Source: Pseudomonas lurida
GTDB lineage: Bacteria; Pseudomonadota; Gammaproteobacteria; Pseudomonadales; Pseudomonadaceae
Assembly: GCF_002563895.1 (NCBI RefSeq)
Contig: NZ_PDJB01000001.1
Span: 1,347,501 to 1,411,500, forward strand
Direction of reading: 5' to 3'
Length of the DNA stretch: 64,000 bases
A program made the position numbers and the translations under genes. This document shows positions 8,349 through 17,769 of the stretch, piece by piece; position 1 is the first letter of the stretch, and every line of letters begins with the position of its first letter. The notes under the pieces were generated by a model. It was not told where the DNA came from. It worked only from the letters and a program-made list of their open reading frames with translations, and did no database searches.

Positions 8349-8999
8349 ATGGCCACATACGAAATCCTGATAGCCGATGACCACCCGCTGTTTCGCAGCG
8401 CGCTGCACCAAGCAGTGACCCTGGGTCTTGGCCCGGACGTGCGCCTGGTCGAAGTGGCCAGCATTGCCGAGCTGGAAGCCCGCCTCACCGAAAAATCCGA
8501 CTGGGACCTGGTGCTGCTCGACCTGAATATGCCTGGTGCCTACGGTTTCTCCGGGCTGGTGCTGTTGCGTGGGCAATACCCGCAAATCCCCGTGGTGATG
8601 GTCTCGGCCCAGGAAGAAGCCGATGTGGTGGTGCGCTCCAAGGAGTTTGGTGCCAGCGGTTTCATTCCCAAGTCCAGCGCGATGGAAGATATCCAGAAAG
8701 CGGTACGTACCGTGCTGGACGGCGATGTGTCTTGGCCGCCGCAGGCGTTTGAAGAAATCAACGTGTCCGACGAAGCCAAGGCCGCCCGTGATGGCCTCGC
8801 CAGCCTGACGCCCCAGCAGTTCCGGGTGCTGACCATGGTCTGCGAAGGCTTGCTGAACAAGCAGATTGCCTACGAGCTGAGCGTGTCGGAAGCGACGATC
8901 AAGGCCCACGTGACGGCGATCTTCCGCAAGCTTGGCGTGCGCACGCGCACCCAGGCGGCGCTGCTCTTGCAACAACTTGAGTCAATTTCGCAGCACTAA
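8349..8999 (+). CDS. erdR: LuxR-type response regulator ErdR
   Basis: A 216-residue NarL/FixJ-class regulator. The receiver domain has acidic residues near the start (IADDHP) and the phospho-acceptor Asp58 in VLLDLNMPG. The LuxR helix-turn-helix follows from about residue 145 (LTPQQFRVLTMVCEG, NKQIAYELSVSEATIKAHV). The sequence and the adjoining dgkA match the ErdR locus (PA3604-PA3603), which controls ethanol oxidation and acetate activation genes such as acsA. No histidine kinase is encoded beside it. Confidence 0.9.
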   Translation: MATYEILIADDHPLFRSALHQAVTLGLGPDVRLVEVASIAELEARLTEKSDWDLVLLDLNMPGAYGFSGLVLLRGQYPQIPVVMVSAQEEADVVVRSKEFGASGFIPKSSAMEDIQKAVRTVLDGDVSWPPQAFEEINVSDEAKAARDGLASLTPQQFRVLTMVCEGLLNKQIAYELSVSEATIKAHVTAIFRKLGVRTRTQAALLLQQLESISQH

Positions 9000-9074
9000 G
9001 CTGTCACCGGTTCACGCTTTTTTGACTTTGCGTGATCTAGTTTCCCCACTCCTTTGGTTCAGTTGCCTACATCT

Positions 9075-9437
9075 ATGTCGCCTTTCAAGGGTCAAACCGG
9101 TATCAAACGTATCTTCAACGCTGGGGGGTATTCCCTGGATGGCCTACGCGCAGCGTTCACCGGCGAGGCAGCCTTCCGCCAGTTGGTACTGCTCAACGTG
9201 ATCCTGATCCCGGTGAGCTTTTTCCTGAATGTCAGCCGCGTCGAGCGGGCCTTGCTGATCGCCGTGTGCCTGCTGGCATTGATCGTCGAGTTGCTCAACT
9301 CGGCAGTGGAAGCGGCGATCGACCGTATTTCCCTGGACCGCCACCCGCTGTCGAAAAACGCCAAGGACATGGGCAGCGCCGCGCAGTTCGTTGCGCTGAC
9401 CATGATTACCCTGGTGTGGGCCGTCATCCTGGTCTGA
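9075..9437 (+). CDS. dgkA: Diacylglycerol kinase
   Basis: A 120-residue integral membrane kinase that phosphorylates diacylglycerol to phosphatidic acid during membrane-derived oligosaccharide and lipid recycling. The three transmembrane segments and the signature ELLNSAVEAAIDRIS with KNAKDMGSAAQ are visible. The frame is open from 9054, but the ATG at 9075 gives MSPFKGQTG and the standard length. It follows erdR by 75 bases. Confidence 0.97.
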   Translation: MSPFKGQTGIKRIFNAGGYSLDGLRAAFTGEAAFRQLVLLNVILIPVSFFLNVSRVERALLIAVCLLALIVELLNSAVEAAIDRISLDRHPLSKNAKDMGSAAQFVALTMITLVWAVILV

Positions 9438-9440
9438 CCC

Positions 9441-10367
9441 TCAGGCAATACTCGGCAGCACGATTTCGTCGCTGCGCTGGACCCCGGCGGTGAAGGCGCG
9501 GCAGAGCTCCAGGAACTCGCGCATTGCCGAGGTCTGGTACTTCTGTTTGTGCCAGATGAAGTAGAACTGCCGGGCCAGGTCCAGGTCCGGGGTTTCCACC
9601 GGCACCAGGCTGCCACGGCGGAACGCATCGCGCAGTGCCAGCCGCGAAATGCAGCCGATACCCAGTCCCGATTCCACCGCACGCTTGATGGCCTCGGTGT
9701 GTTCCAGTTCCAGGCGGATATTCAGCGCGCTGCGGTGATGGCGCATGGCTTGGTCAAACGTCAGGCGCGTGCCCGAACCCTGTTCCCGCAGGATCCACGC
9801 CTCATGGGTCAACTCATCCATGCTTGCCACGCCACGCTTGGCCAAGTGATGCTGCGGCGCGCAAAACACCACCAGCTCATCCTCGACCCAGGTTTGCACC
9901 TCGATATCCGGGTGGCTGCAGTCGCCTTCGATTAGACCCAGGTCAATTTCGTAATGCGCCACTTGGTGCACGATATGAGCAGTGTTCTGCACATGCAGCT
10001 TCACCTGGCTTTCCGGATGCTGCTGCATGAAGCTGCCGATCAGCAGCGTGGCCAGGTAGTTACCGATGGTGAGGGTCGCGCCAACTGCCAGGGAGCCAAA
10101 GCCGGACTTGCCGTTGAGCAGGTCCTCGATCTCCTTGGCCTGGTCCAGCAGCGCCACGGCCTGGGGCAACAGCTGATGACCGAGGGCGTTGAGGCTCAGG
10201 CGCTTGCCCGCGCGGTCGAATAATTGGCAGCTGGATTGACGCTCCAGCTCGGTGATCGAGGTGCTGGCGGCGGATTGAGATAAGGCCAGAAGGCCAGCAG
10301 CGCGCGAGACGCTTTCCTGCTGGGCGACGGCGACGAAGACTTGCAGTTGACGGAGAGTAAATCGCAT
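9441..10367 (-). CDS. finR: LysR-type regulator FinR
   Basis: A 308-residue LysR regulator: helix-turn-helix at residues about 18-40 (SVSRAAGLLALSQSAASTSITELE order) and a substrate-binding domain. It is divergent from fpr. In P. putida the finR/fpr pair has this arrangement, and FinR activates fpr under oxidative stress and iron or sulfur limitation. The open frame runs much further upstream through fpr, but the ATG at 10367 (MRFTLRQLQVFV) is the normal LysR start. Confidence 0.9.
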   Translation of the reverse strand: MRFTLRQLQVFVAVAQQESVSRAAGLLALSQSAASTSITELERQSSCQLFDRAGKRLSLNALGHQLLPQAVALLDQAKEIEDLLNGKSGFGSLAVGATLTIGNYLATLLIGSFMQQHPESQVKLHVQNTAHIVHQVAHYEIDLGLIEGDCSHPDIEVQTWVEDELVVFCAPQHHLAKRGVASMDELTHEAWILREQGSGTRLTFDQAMRHHRSALNIRLELEHTEAIKRAVESGLGIGCISRLALRDAFRRGSLVPVETPDLDLARQFYFIWHKQKYQTSAMREFLELCRAFTAGVQRSDEIVLPSIA

Positions 10368-10490
10368 ATCGATATAACCGATAACCCTTATCTTAATAAT
10401 CCAGTTAACAGATATTGTCGCCGCCATTAGAATGCTGTGCAATTGCGCAACTACATTTGGCGCAGACCCATTTCCAGGAGTCCCCCGTAC
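10368..10490. promoter_or_regulatory. finR-fpr divergent promoter region with a small palindrome
   Basis: AT-rich 123-base region between divergent starts. It contains GATAA-CCC-TTATC at 10380-10392, next to two ATAACC repeats, close to finR. This is a candidate FinR operator by position and symmetry only. A TCCAGGAG ribosome site lies before fpr. Confidence 0.4.
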
Positions 10491-11270
10491 ATGAGCAACA
10501 TGAACCACGAGCGTGTCCTCAGTGTTCATCACTGGAACGACACTCTGTTCAGCTTCAAGTGCACCCGCGATCCGGGCCTGCGCTTCGAGAACGGTCAGTT
10601 CGTGATGATCGGCCTGCAACAACCCAATGGCCGCCCGCTCATGCGCGCTTACTCCATTGCCAGCCCGAACTGGGAAGAGCATCTGGAGTTCTTCAGCATT
10701 AAAGTGCCAGATGGCCCGCTGACTTCCCAATTGCAGCATTTGAAGGAAGGCGACGAGATCATCATCAGCAAGAAACCGACAGGCACCCTGGTGCTTGACG
10801 ATTTGAAGCCGGGCAAACACCTGTACCTGCTCAGCACCGGTACTGGCCTTGCTCCCTTCATGAGCGTGATCCAGGACCCGGAAACCTACGAGCGTTTCGA
10901 AAAAGTGATCCTGTGCCACGGCGTGCGTTACGTCAACGAAGTCGCCTACCGCGAATTCATCACCGAGCACCTGCCGCAGAACGAATTCTTCGGCGAGGCC
11001 CTGCGTGACAAGTTGATCTACTACCCGACTGTCACCCGCGAGCCGTTCGAAAACGAGGGCCGCCTGACCGACCTGATGCGCAGCGGCAAGCTGTTCAGCG
11101 ACATCGGCCTGCCGCCGATCAACCCCGAAGACGACCGCGCGATGCTGTGCGGCAGCCCAAGCATGCTGGACGAAACCAGCGAAGTGTTGAACAGCTTCGG
11201 TCTGAAAGTTTCGCCACGGATGCGTGAGCCGGGCGATTACCTGATCGAACGGGCGTTCGTCGAGAAATAA
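10491..11270 (+). CDS. fpr: Ferredoxin-NADP reductase
   Basis: A 259-residue FAD-dependent reductase that exchanges electrons between NADPH and ferredoxin or flavodoxin. The FAD motif RAYS is at residues 52-55 (RxYS), and the NADP-binding STGTGLAPF lies near residue 115. The C-terminus FVEK is that of the bacterial subclass. The frame is open from 10437, but the ATG at 10491 follows a CCAGGAG ribosome site. It is divergent from its probable regulator finR. Confidence 0.97.
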   Translation: MSNMNHERVLSVHHWNDTLFSFKCTRDPGLRFENGQFVMIGLQQPNGRPLMRAYSIASPNWEEHLEFFSIKVPDGPLTSQLQHLKEGDEIIISKKPTGTLVLDDLKPGKHLYLLSTGTGLAPFMSVIQDPETYERFEKVILCHGVRYVNEVAYREFITEHLPQNEFFGEALRDKLIYYPTVTREPFENEGRLTDLMRSGKLFSDIGLPPINPEDDRAMLCGSPSMLDETSEVLNSFGLKVSPRMREPGDYLIERAFVEK

Positions 11271-11286
11271 GCACTGACCCAATAAT

Positions 11287-11370
11287 GTGGGAGCTGGTTT
11301 GCCTGCGATTGCAGACCTCGGTTCAACTAAAGACCGAGGCGTCTGCATCGCAGGCAAGCCCGCTCCCACA
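11287..11370. repeat. REPIN (paired REP palindromes)
   Basis: Begins GTGGGAGCTGGTTTGCCTGCGA and ends with the inverted counterpart GCAAGCCCGCTCCCAC. The centre is an inner inverted repeat (ACCTCGGT / ACCGAGGC). It lies between the 3' ends of fpr and trmO. Confidence 0.9.
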
Positions 11371-11384
11371 CTGGTTTTTGGGGT

Positions 11385-12080
11385 TTATCCAGCCGCAAGC
11401 ACTTCCAGCACGCAAATCACCCCGGTCTCGGGATAGTGCCAACGCACATCCACATCCCAGAACTGTGCACCGTATTCGCGCTCTGGCCCTGGCGTCTGGT
11501 ACGCCGGCCGTGGATCCTGTGCCAGGCACTGATCAATCAGTTCCACCAGGGGCTCGCCAAGGCGTTGGGCGTGGCTTTGTGCCTGTTGCAGGGCGGTCTT
11601 CAGCCACTGCACGGGGATCAGCTGCGGCGCGCCGCTGGCAATCTCATTGGTGGCCGTGTCGACGATGTCGGCATACGGCACATACGGCTTGATATCCAGC
11701 ACCGGCGTGCCATCCAGCAAGTCGATTCCGGAAATCCACAGGCGGCCCGGTTCCACCTTGTCCAGCTTCACCACCGACTGGCCAATGCCATTGGGGCGAT
11801 GAGTCGCGCGGGTGGCGAACACGCCCATTGACGTGTTGCCGCCCAGGCGCGGAGGGCGCACTTTCAGGCGAGGCTTGTCTTCCAGCGCCTGGTGGAACAG
11901 GAACAGCAGCCACACATGGCTGACCTGCTCCAGGCCCTGCACCGCTTCACCGCCGTCGAACGGCGCCACCAGCTCCAGCACGCCACGGGCGGCTGGCGCC
12001 AGCTGCGGTTGGCGGGGGATGGCGAACTTCTCCTTGAAGCAGGAGCGCACGAAGCCGACGGGCGAGACGGGGTAGGTCAT
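11385..12080 (-). CDS. trmO: tRNA (N6-threonylcarbamoyladenosine(37)-N6)-methyltransferase TrmO
   Basis: A 231-residue TsaA/YaeB-family enzyme that methylates t6A37 of certain tRNAs using S-adenosylmethionine. Family signatures are SPVGFVRSCFKEKFAIPRQP at the N-terminus, the VWLLFLFH segment and TRATHRPNGIGQSVVKL near residues 91-107. The C-terminal 60 residues form the usual accessory domain. Confidence 0.95.
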   Translation of the reverse strand: MTYPVSPVGFVRSCFKEKFAIPRQPQLAPAARGVLELVAPFDGGEAVQGLEQVSHVWLLFLFHQALEDKPRLKVRPPRLGGNTSMGVFATRATHRPNGIGQSVVKLDKVEPGRLWISGIDLLDGTPVLDIKPYVPYADIVDTATNEIASGAPQLIPVQWLKTALQQAQSHAQRLGEPLVELIDQCLAQDPRPAYQTPGPEREYGAQFWDVDVRWHYPETGVICVLEVLAAG

Positions 12081-12150
12081 TTCTGAAGCCTCAAGTTACA
12101 AGCTGCAAGCCACAGGCGTTTAACGTGCGGCTTGAGGCTCGTCGCTGTTC

Positions 12151-12612
12151 TCAAGCCCTGACGCGCAGCGTCAGCCCCTTGAGGAAGTTACGCAGCAACT
12201 GGTCGCCACACGGGCGGTAGTTGGTGTGGCCGAACTTGCGGAACAAGGCGCTCAGCTCAGGTTTGGACACCGGAAATTCAGCGGCCTTGAGGATGGCGTG
12301 CATGTCGTCTTCTTTCAGCTCGAAGGCCACACGCAGCTTCTTGAGGATGATGTTGTTGGTCACCGGTGTCTCGATCGGCTGCGGCGGGCGGCTTTCGTCC
12401 TTGCCGCGCTTGAAGATCACCAGGCCATCGAGGAAGTGGGCCATGACTTCATCCGGGCAGAACACGAAGCCTTCTTCCTCGTCCTTCTTGAGGTAGGTCA
12501 GCAGGTCGTCCTTGGTCACTTCCATGCCGCCGAGCTTGATGATCTCGACCATCTTGTTGTCGCTGATGTCGAGCATGTAGCGCACGCTGCGCAGTACGTC
12601 GTTGTGAATCAT
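12151..12612 (-). CDS. DUF1456 (YehS-like) protein
   Basis: A 153-residue protein built of two similar halves, the layout of the DUF1456/YehS family: NDVLRSVRYMLDISDNKMVEI at the start and NIILKKLRVAFELKEDDMHAI at about residue 87. Both halves continue with a helix and a short C-terminal box (FVFCPDEVMAHFLDGL; NYRPCGDQLLRNFLKGL). A TTG three codons earlier is possible, but the ATG at 12612 fits the family. Function unknown. Confidence 0.9.
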   Translation of the reverse strand: MIHNDVLRSVRYMLDISDNKMVEIIKLGGMEVTKDDLLTYLKKDEEEGFVFCPDEVMAHFLDGLVIFKRGKDESRPPQPIETPVTNNIILKKLRVAFELKEDDMHAILKAAEFPVSKPELSALFRKFGHTNYRPCGDQLLRNFLKGLTLRVRA

Positions 12613-12681
12613 GGTAGGCAATCCTGGTATTCAACTGAGGACACCGCCACAGTGGGGCGGTGTCGAGAAAAGGGCCGCGGC

Positions 12682-13392
12682 TTAGAACTTCTCTTTGCCG
12701 GACAGGTAGCGCCATTGGCCGACCGGCACCTTGCCGATGGACACGCCGCCGATGCGGATGCGGCGAATGGCGATGACTTTCAGGCCAACCGCTTCGCAGA
12801 ACAGCGCGATCACGCCAGGCTGCGGGTTTTTCATCGCAAAGCGCAGGCGGTTTTCGTTCTGCCAGCTGGCTTTGACGGCCGGCAGCTCCTTGCCTTTGTA
12901 GGTCAGGCCGTGGTTCAGGCGGTTGAGACCGTGGGCAACCATGTCGCCTTCGACTTCCACCACGTATTCCTGCTCGATCTTGGCGGCGTCGGCGGTCAAC
13001 TTGCGCAGGATCTTCCAGTCCTGGGTAAACACCAGCAGGCCGCTGGCCTTGGCTTGCAGGTCGGCGCTGGCGGTGAGGCGCAGGAAATGGCCCTTGAGTG
13101 GGCGCTTGCCGAAGCGGTGTTCTTGCGAGAGCGTCTCGGCGCTGATCGACGCCATGGCGGTTTCGGCATCCACGCCGGCCGGGGCGTTCAGCAGGATGGT
13201 CACCGGTTCTGGCGCGGTGGCCTTCGCGTCGGGGTCGAGCTCGACCTTCTGGGTGGTGACCTTGAACTGAGGTTCGTCGATCACTTCACCGTCCACCGAG
13301 ACCCAGCCGCCTTCGATGAACAGCTCAGCCTCCCGACGGGAGCAACCGACCAGTTCGATAAGGCGTTTGGAGAGGCGTATGGGGTCAGTCAT
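12682..13392 (-). CDS. RsuA/RluF-type pseudouridine synthase-like protein with altered active site
   Basis: A 236-residue protein with an N-terminal S4 RNA-binding domain (IRLSKRLIELVGCSRREAEL) and an RsuA/RluB/E/F-type catalytic fold. Active-site motifs are unusual. The family NKPxG appears as NAPAG (residues 69-73). The catalytic GRLD is replaced by ADLQ (110-113), so Gln113 occupies the aspartate position. The following SGLLVFTQDW aligns well. The fold call is safe, but pseudouridylation activity is doubtful. Neighbours give no clear clue. Confidence 0.8.
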   Translation of the reverse strand: MTDPIRLSKRLIELVGCSRREAELFIEGGWVSVDGEVIDEPQFKVTTQKVELDPDAKATAPEPVTILLNAPAGVDAETAMASISAETLSQEHRFGKRPLKGHFLRLTASADLQAKASGLLVFTQDWKILRKLTADAAKIEQEYVVEVEGDMVAHGLNRLNHGLTYKGKELPAVKASWQNENRLRFAMKNPQPGVIALFCEAVGLKVIAIRRIRIGGVSIGKVPVGQWRYLSGKEKF

Positions 13393-13520
13393 GACAGGGG
13401 CCGTAGCAAAAGGGGGCAGCTATTGTACCTGCCTGGCGCCGGTTAATCCCGGCCCCATTTCAGTGCTGTCGCTTTTTGTGGGCCCAGGCACGCCAGCACC
13501 CACAGGTGTTCTGCGGTTCG

Positions 13521-13991
13521 TCAGCCGCTGCGCAGGTGTTGCTGCTGGCGCAAACGCATATGCAGCAACGGATAGGGCTGGCCCAGGCCGTCATGCTCCG
13601 TGCGCCCGATCACCTCGAACCCCTGTTTGAGGTAGAAGCCCAAGGCCTGGGGATTCTGCTCGTTCACTTCCAGCTCGTCGGCGTTCATGTGCTCGATCGC
13701 ATAGCGCAGCAATTGCCGGCCAAGGCCTTGGCCCCGGTGCTGCGGGTCGATAAACAGCATCTCGACCTTGCCCGCGGCGACACCGGCAAACCCGGTGATG
13801 CGTTGGTACGAGTCTTTGGTGCAAATCAGCATCACTGTGTCCAGGTAGTGAGTCAGCACCAGGTTCCTCAGTAGCTCGATGTAGCTGTCCGGCAGGAAAT
13901 CATGGGTAGCCCGCACCGAGGACTCCCAGATTTCAGTCAGTTTTTGATAATCACTGGATTTAGGTGTGTGGATAACCGAATGCCGACGCAT
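13521..13991 (-). CDS. GNAT-family N-acetyltransferase
   Basis: A 156-residue GNAT protein resembling the YjaB group. The acetyl-CoA binding motif A is DPQHRGQGLGRQLLRYAIEH (residues about 82-101), then NEQNPQALGFYLKQGFEVIGR, the standard motif B. Substrate is not predictable. Transcribed alone, towards the pseudouridine-synthase-like gene. Confidence 0.88.
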   Translation of the reverse strand: MRRHSVIHTPKSSDYQKLTEIWESSVRATHDFLPDSYIELLRNLVLTHYLDTVMLICTKDSYQRITGFAGVAAGKVEMLFIDPQHRGQGLGRQLLRYAIEHMNADELEVNEQNPQALGFYLKQGFEVIGRTEHDGLGQPYPLLHMRLRQQQHLRSG

Positions 13992-14037
13992 GCTCGCTGC
14001 CCCTGCCGATGATTGGCGATGGGCAAACGATAGACCT

Positions 14038-14076
14038 AAAAAAGCCCCACATCTTGATCAGATGCAGGGCTTTTTA
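14038..14076. terminator. Rho-independent terminator, bidirectional, downstream of rimO
   Basis: AAAAAAGCCC, inner stem CATCT/AGATG with TGATC loop, then GGGCTTTTT. The poly-A side and poly-T side allow termination in both directions. It lies just past the minus-strand rimO 3' end. Confidence 0.9.
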
Positions 14077-14088
14077 CAGTGTTACCGA

Positions 14089-15429
14089 TCAGTCGCGCTT
14101 TTCAGCCCACAGGTCGTATTCGTCGGCATCGGTCACGGTGCACCAGACCTTGTCGCCCGGCTTCAGGCCGCTGGCGTCGTCGATAAAGACGTTACCGTCG
14201 ATTTCCGGCGCATCGAAGAAGCATCGGCCAACGGCGCCTTGCTCATCGACTTCGTCGATCAGTACTTCGATTTCCTTGCCGATGCGCAGTTGCAGGCGCG
14301 CCGAGCTGATGGCCTGCTGGTGCGCCATGAAACGCTCCCAACGGTCCTGCTTGACGTCGTCCGGCACCACGGCCAGGTCCAGCAGGTTGGCCGGGGCACC
14401 TTCAACCGGCGAGTACTGGAAGCAGCCGACGCGGTCCAGCTGGGCTTCGGTCAGCCAGTCCAGCAGGTACTGGAAGTCTTCCTCGGTTTCGCCGGGGAAG
14501 CCGACGATGAAGGTCGAGCGGATGATCAGTTCCGGGCAGATCTCGCGCCAGTTCTTGATGCGCGCCAGGGTCTTGTCTTCGAAAGCGGGGCGTTTCATGG
14601 CCTTGAGCACTTTCGGGCTGGCGTGCTGGAACGGGATGTCCAGGTACGGCAGGATCTTGCCGGCAGCCATCAGCGGGATCAGCTCGTCCACATGCGGGTA
14701 CGGGTAGACATAGTGCAGGCGCACCCACACACCCAGGCTGCTGAGGGCTTCGCACAGTTCGGTCATGCGGGTTTTCACCGGCGCGCCGTTCCAGAAACCG
14801 GTGCGGTATTTCACGTCGACGCCGTAGGCGCTGGTGTCCTGGGAGATCACCAACAGCTCTTTGACGCCGGATTTGACCAGGCGCTGGGCCTCGTCCAGTA
14901 CGTCGCCGACTGGGCGGCTCACCAGCTTGCCGCGCATCGACGGAATGATGCAGAAGCTGCAGCTGTGGTTGCAGCCTTCGGAAATCTTCAGGTAGGCGTA
15001 ATGGCGTGGTGTCAGCTTGATGCCTTGCGGCGGCACCAGGTCGATCAGCGGGTTGTGGTCCTGGCGCGGTGGCACGACTTCGTGCACCGCGTTGACCACC
15101 TGCTCGTACTGCTGCGGGCCGGTCACGGCCAGCACGCTCGGGTGCACGTTGCGGATATTGCCTTCTTCCACGCCCATGCAGCCGGTCACGATGACCTTGC
15201 CGTTTTCCTTGATGGCTTCGCCGATCACTTCCAGGGACTCTGCCTTGGCCGAGTCGATGAAGCCGCAGGTGTTGACCACCACCACGTCGGCGTCCTGGTA
15301 GGTGGACACAACGTCATAGCCTTCCATACGCAGTTGCGTGAGGATGCGCTCGGAGTCGACCAGAGCCTTCGGGCAACCCAGGGAAACAAAGCCAACCTTG
15401 GGGTTGGCCTTTGCGATGGTGGTGGACAT
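14089..15429 (-). CDS. rimO: Ribosomal protein uS12 methylthiotransferase RimO
   Basis: A 446-residue radical-SAM enzyme that methylthiolates an aspartate of ribosomal protein S12. The N-terminal UPF0004 cluster cysteines are Cys19, Cys55 and Cys84. The radical-SAM CxxxCxxC motif is Cys153/157/160 ([10 protein letters not shown]). A TRAM domain lies at the C-terminus. The frame is open to 15468, but the ATG at 15429 ([14 protein letters not shown]) gives the usual start. The conserved PSMRGK segment after the cluster fits RimO rather than MiaB. Confidence 0.97.
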   Translation of the reverse strand: MSTTIAKANPKVGFVSLGCPKALVDSERILTQLRMEGYDVVSTYQDADVVVVNTCGFIDSAKAESLEVIGEAIKENGKVIVTGCMGVEEGNIRNVHPSVLAVTGPQQYEQVVNAVHEVVPPRQDHNPLIDLVPPQGIKLTPRHYAYLKISEGCNHSCSFCIIPSMRGKLVSRPVGDVLDEAQRLVKSGVKELLVISQDTSAYGVDVKYRTGFWNGAPVKTRMTELCEALSSLGVWVRLHYVYPYPHVDELIPLMAAGKILPYLDIPFQHASPKVLKAMKRPAFEDKTLARIKNWREICPELIIRSTFIVGFPGETEEDFQYLLDWLTEAQLDRVGCFQYSPVEGAPANLLDLAVVPDDVKQDRWERFMAHQQAISSARLQLRIGKEIEVLIDEVDEQGAVGRCFFDAPEIDGNVFIDDASGLKPGDKVWCTVTDADEYDLWAEKRD

Positions 15430-15718
15430 GTCTAACCTCGGTATTGAATGACGCCGCCAGTCGGGCACGACAGGGCTGCGGACGGGCGCTTGGTGCGCCT
15501 CTGATCAAAAAGTGCGCAATTCTAGCGACGGGCAACGCACTTGACCAGCTTTATGCGGGGAAATGCGACGAGTGCTGCGCTATGCTTCGCGCCGTTGCAT
15601 ACGGGTAAAAGCCCGGGGTCAATAAAACGTCTGTTACGAGAAGTAAAACAGCGCATGCTACGGTCAGCTTAGACGCGTTGTTTATAAAAGACCTCAGGTC
15701 AAAGGGCAGGAGTGGTTG

Positions 15719-17620
15719 ATGGGTCACGCGAGTAGTCAGGCAGCAGGTGCCGAGGAATCAAATGCCAAGCCGATCGGCATGCTGGTGGCAGCGGTCGGGG
15801 TGGTTTATGGCGATATCGGGACCAGTCCGCTCTACACCCTTAAAGAGGTGTTCAACGGAGGGTATGGGGTTCAGGTCAACCATGACGGCGTGCTGGGGAT
15901 CCTGGCGCTGATCTTCTGGTCACTGATCTGGGTGGTCTCGATCAAATACATGCTCTTCGTGCTGCGCGCCGACAACCAGGGCGAGGGCGGTATTATGGCG
16001 CTCACTGCACTGGCACGACGAGCGGCGGGGGAGCGCAAGAAACTGCGCAGTTTCCTGGTGGTATGTGGCCTGTGCGGCGCGGCGCTGTTCTACGGCGACA
16101 GCATGATCACCCCGGCGATTTCAGTATTGTCGGCCATTGAAGGCCTGGAATTGGCGTTCGACGGCCTGGAAAAGTGGGTGGTGCCGATCGCGCTGGTGGT
16201 GCTGGTAGCGCTGTTTCTCATCCAGAAACACGGCACGGACCGTATCGGCAAGCTGTTCGGTCCGGTGATGGTGACATGGTTCCTGGTCCTCGGCGGTCTC
16301 GGTGTGTATGGCATCACCCTGCACCCTGAGGTGCTCAACGCGCTGAATCCGATGTGGGGCGTGCGTTTCTTCGAGGCTCACCCAGGCATAGGCGTGGCCA
16401 TCCTCGGCGCGGTGGTACTGGCATTGACCGGCGCCGAGGCGCTGTACGCCGACATGGGGCACTTCGGCCGCAAACCCATCGCCCGTGCGTGGTTCATGCT
16501 GGTGTTGCCGGCGCTGGTGCTCAACTATTTCGGCCAGGGCGCCATGCTGCTGGGCGATCCGGAGGCAGCGCGCAACCCGTTCTACCTCCTCGCCCCGAGC
16601 TGGGCGCTGATCCCGCTGGTCGTGTTGTCCACCCTGGCTACGGTGATTGCATCCCAGGCAGTCATTTCCGGTGCGTTCTCATTGACCCGCCAGGCGATCC
16701 AGCTGGGTTACATCCCGCGCATGCATATCCAGCACACCTCGAGTGCCGAGCAGGGCCAGATCTACATCGGCGCGGTGAACTGGTCGCTTATGGTCGGTGT
16801 GATCCTGCTGGTGCTGGGTTTCGAATCCTCCAACGCATTGGCATCGGCCTACGGCGTGGCGGTGACCGGGACTATGCTGATGACCACCATCCTGGTGTCG
16901 GCCGTGATGCTGCTGCTGTGGAAATGGCCGCCGATCCTGGCCGTGCCCGTATTGGTGTGCTGCCTGTTGGTCGATGGGCTGTATTTTGCCGCCAACGTGC
17001 CGAAAATCATCCAGGGTGGCGCCTTCCCGGTCTTGGCGGGGATCGTGCTGTTCGTGCTGATGACCACCTGGAAACGCGGCAAGCAATTGCTGGTGGATCG
17101 CCTCGACGAAGGTGGCCTGCCATTGCCGATCTTTATCAGCAGTATTCGCGTGCAGCCGCCCCATCGGGTGCAGGGCACTGCGGTGTTCCTCACCGCTCGC
17201 CCGGACGCCGTGCCCCATGCGTTGTTGCACAACCTGCTGCATAACCAGGTGTTGCATGAGCAGGTGGTGATGTTGACGGTGGTCTACGAGGATATTCCGC
17301 GTGTGCCGGCCTCGCGGCGCTTTGAGGTGGATGCCTACGGGGAAGGTTTTTTCCGCGTGATCCTGCATTTCGGTTTTACCGACGAGCCGGACGTACCCGA
17401 GGCACTGAAGCTGTGCCATCTGGACGACCTGGATTTCAGTCCGATGCGCACCACCTATTTCCTCAGTCGTGAAACGGTGATCGCCTCGCGCATCAAGGGC
17501 ATGGCCCGTTGGCGCGAAAGCTTGTTCGCGTTCATGTTGAAGAACGCCAACGGCAACCTGCGCTTCTTCAAACTCCCGGTAAACCGCGTGATCGAGCTGG
17601 GCACCCAGGTCGAGATGTAG
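15719..17620 (+). CDS. kup: Low-affinity potassium transporter Kup
   Basis: A 633-residue membrane protein of the KUP/HAK/KT family, importing K+ with H+. The [15 protein letters not shown] motif near residues 32-46 is diagnostic. About twelve hydrophobic segments run to about residue 455, followed by a cytoplasmic C-terminal domain. A TTG at 15716 directly abuts the ATG at 15719; ATG is preferred, with GGCAGGAG upstream. It sits alone, with a 289-base upstream gap likely to hold the promoter. Confidence 0.97.
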   Translation: MGHASSQAAGAEESNAKPIGMLVAAVGVVYGDIGTSPLYTLKEVFNGGYGVQVNHDGVLGILALIFWSLIWVVSIKYMLFVLRADNQGEGGIMALTALARRAAGERKKLRSFLVVCGLCGAALFYGDSMITPAISVLSAIEGLELAFDGLEKWVVPIALVVLVALFLIQKHGTDRIGKLFGPVMVTWFLVLGGLGVYGITLHPEVLNALNPMWGVRFFEAHPGIGVAILGAVVLALTGAEALYADMGHFGRKPIARAWFMLVLPALVLNYFGQGAMLLGDPEAARNPFYLLAPSWALIPLVVLSTLATVIASQAVISGAFSLTRQAIQLGYIPRMHIQHTSSAEQGQIYIGAVNWSLMVGVILLVLGFESSNALASAYGVAVTGTMLMTTILVSAVMLLLWKWPPILAVPVLVCCLLVDGLYFAANVPKIIQGGAFPVLAGIVLFVLMTTWKRGKQLLVDRLDEGGLPLPIFISSIRVQPPHRVQGTAVFLTARPDAVPHALLHNLLHNQVLHEQVVMLTVVYEDIPRVPASRRFEVDAYGEGFFRVILHFGFTDEPDVPEALKLCHLDDLDFSPMRTTYFLSRETVIASRIKGMARWRESLFAFMLKNANGNLRFFKLPVNRVIELGTQVEM

Positions 17621-17769
17621 ACCGTCGCAGCACGGGGGCCGGCAATCGGCTCCCGCTTTCCTTTCTGAACCCTGTGCAATCCAGCGTTGTCGACTAGGCT
17701 CTAAGCACTGTCGTGCAGGAGCAAGGTTGCGCCTGCAAAAGTGCCCAAAATGCTAAGAAGAGGTGCGCC

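Noticed and set aside
9441..11369. A 642-codon minus-strand frame suggesting a fused LysR protein
   Set aside because: The first 334 codons lie antisense to fpr and are of shadow composition; the normal LysR start is at 10367.
13966..15435. 489-codon plus-strand frame antisense to rimO
   Set aside because: His/Val/Asp-rich composition with no known family, directly opposite a confirmed radical-SAM gene.
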